Part shown: piece by piece, positions 5,834 to 6,069 of the stretch
Layout: every line of letters starts with the position of its first letter
Position numbering within the stretch: the stretch's first letter is position 1
Source of the DNA: Cyclobacteriaceae bacterium
GTDB taxonomy: Bacteria > Bacteroidota > Bacteroidia > Cytophagales > Cyclobacteriaceae
Length of the DNA stretch: 6,069 nucleotides
Reading direction: 5' to 3'
Assembly (NCBI GenBank): GCA_025363495.1
Contig: JANYDR010000653.1
Span: forward strand, 1-6,069
Translations under genes and position numbers: made by a program
The notes under the pieces: model-generated
Database searches by the model: none
What the model was told of the DNA's origin: nothing
What the model saw: only the letters and a program-made list of their open reading frames with translations

Positions 5834-6069
5834 AAGAGGGCTTCAGCAATGATCAAATCCTCTGCCGTTGTGATCTTAATATTCTCATAACTTCCTTCAA
5901 ATAAAGAGATAACATGACCGGAGCGTTCCGCAACGCTTGCGTCATCTGTCAGGCCTGGATCTTCTTTCATTTCATAAGCCTTCTTGATTAGTTGTAAATC
6001 AAATGTCTGGAGAATTTGAATGAATCTGAAACAAGAGCGGTCAACAGCTTTGGTAGTGTCTTGAGATCG
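5818..6069 (-). CDS. ispD: IspD, 2-C-methyl-D-erythritol 4-phosphate cytidylyltransferase (C-terminal part, cut by window end)
   Basis: Only the last 83 residues are in the window; the gene continues past 6069 in phase. IspD makes CDP-methylerythritol from MEP and CTP in the cytoplasmic MEP pathway for isoprenoid precursors. The visible part has VDRS (its Arg corresponds to the MEP-binding Arg of E. coli IspD), TDDASVAERSG, LFEGSYENIKIT with the conserved Lys, and TAEDLIIAEALLKK, the standard end of the family. The CTP-binding N-terminus is outside the window. The usual TPQ motif after VDR is replaced by ILQ (FIQILQTFD), a change at two adjacent positions that would each need one C-to-T change in the coding strand. 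The final KKKS and TGA lie in the terminator hairpin. The identity is clear despite truncation. Confidence 0.92.
   Translation of the reverse strand, partial: RSQDTTKAVDRSCFRFIQILQTFDLQLIKKAYEMKEDPGLTDDASVAERSGHVISLFEGSYENIKITTAEDLIIAEALLKKKS

Overview
The window looks like an ordinary chromosomal housekeeping segment from a member of the Bacteroidota, probably near the Cytophagales. This rests on Bacteroidota-type promoters (TAnnTTTG at -7, with TTG about 19 nt upstream), leaders without a clear Shine-Dalgarno, an acidic DUF2795 protein of the kind common in that phylum, and moderate GC content. I see no prophage, transposase, CRISPR array, tRNA, rRNA or recognisable defence operon.

Layout from left to right: a SixA-type histidine phosphatase (minus, ending at 79) diverges from a plus-strand pair made of an LpxL/HtrB-type acyltransferase (664-1584) and a zinc alcohol dehydrogenase of the CAD/YahK type (1666-2706). 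A minus-strand run follows: the ABC-F translation factor EttA (5376 to 3694), then a DUF486 small membrane protein (3566 to 3198), then an unrecognised two-TM protein (3201 to 2788). The last two overlap by ATGA and are probably translationally coupled. After a 164-nt divergent gap comes the DUF2795 gene (plus, 5541-5762). It converges on the 3' end of ispD (minus, cut by the window edge at 6069) across a shared hairpin terminator. Bases 1-78 lie downstream of sixA and hold no gene or clear hairpin. No gap exceeds 300 bases.

The genes do not form one pathway. Themes are envelope lipid synthesis (acyltransferase), isoprenoid precursor synthesis (ispD), translation control (ettA), redox metabolism (alcohol dehydrogenase) and small conserved proteins of unknown function.

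The most unusual content is non-coding. Two intergenic elements (about 2707-2797 and 3571-3695) are each built from degenerate 7-bp units kept in an almost unbroken 7-base register and arranged as two opposing arms. They use different units (GGCATTG/GGAATTA in one, AGTTWCC/GGTTTCC in the other) but share the architecture and a similar core (GGTCTYA, one unit, then GGGAGA). They lie exactly on either side of the DUF486 plus two-TM gene pair and touch three stop codons. I found no new enzyme system. These inverted heptamer arrays are the part most worth following up.
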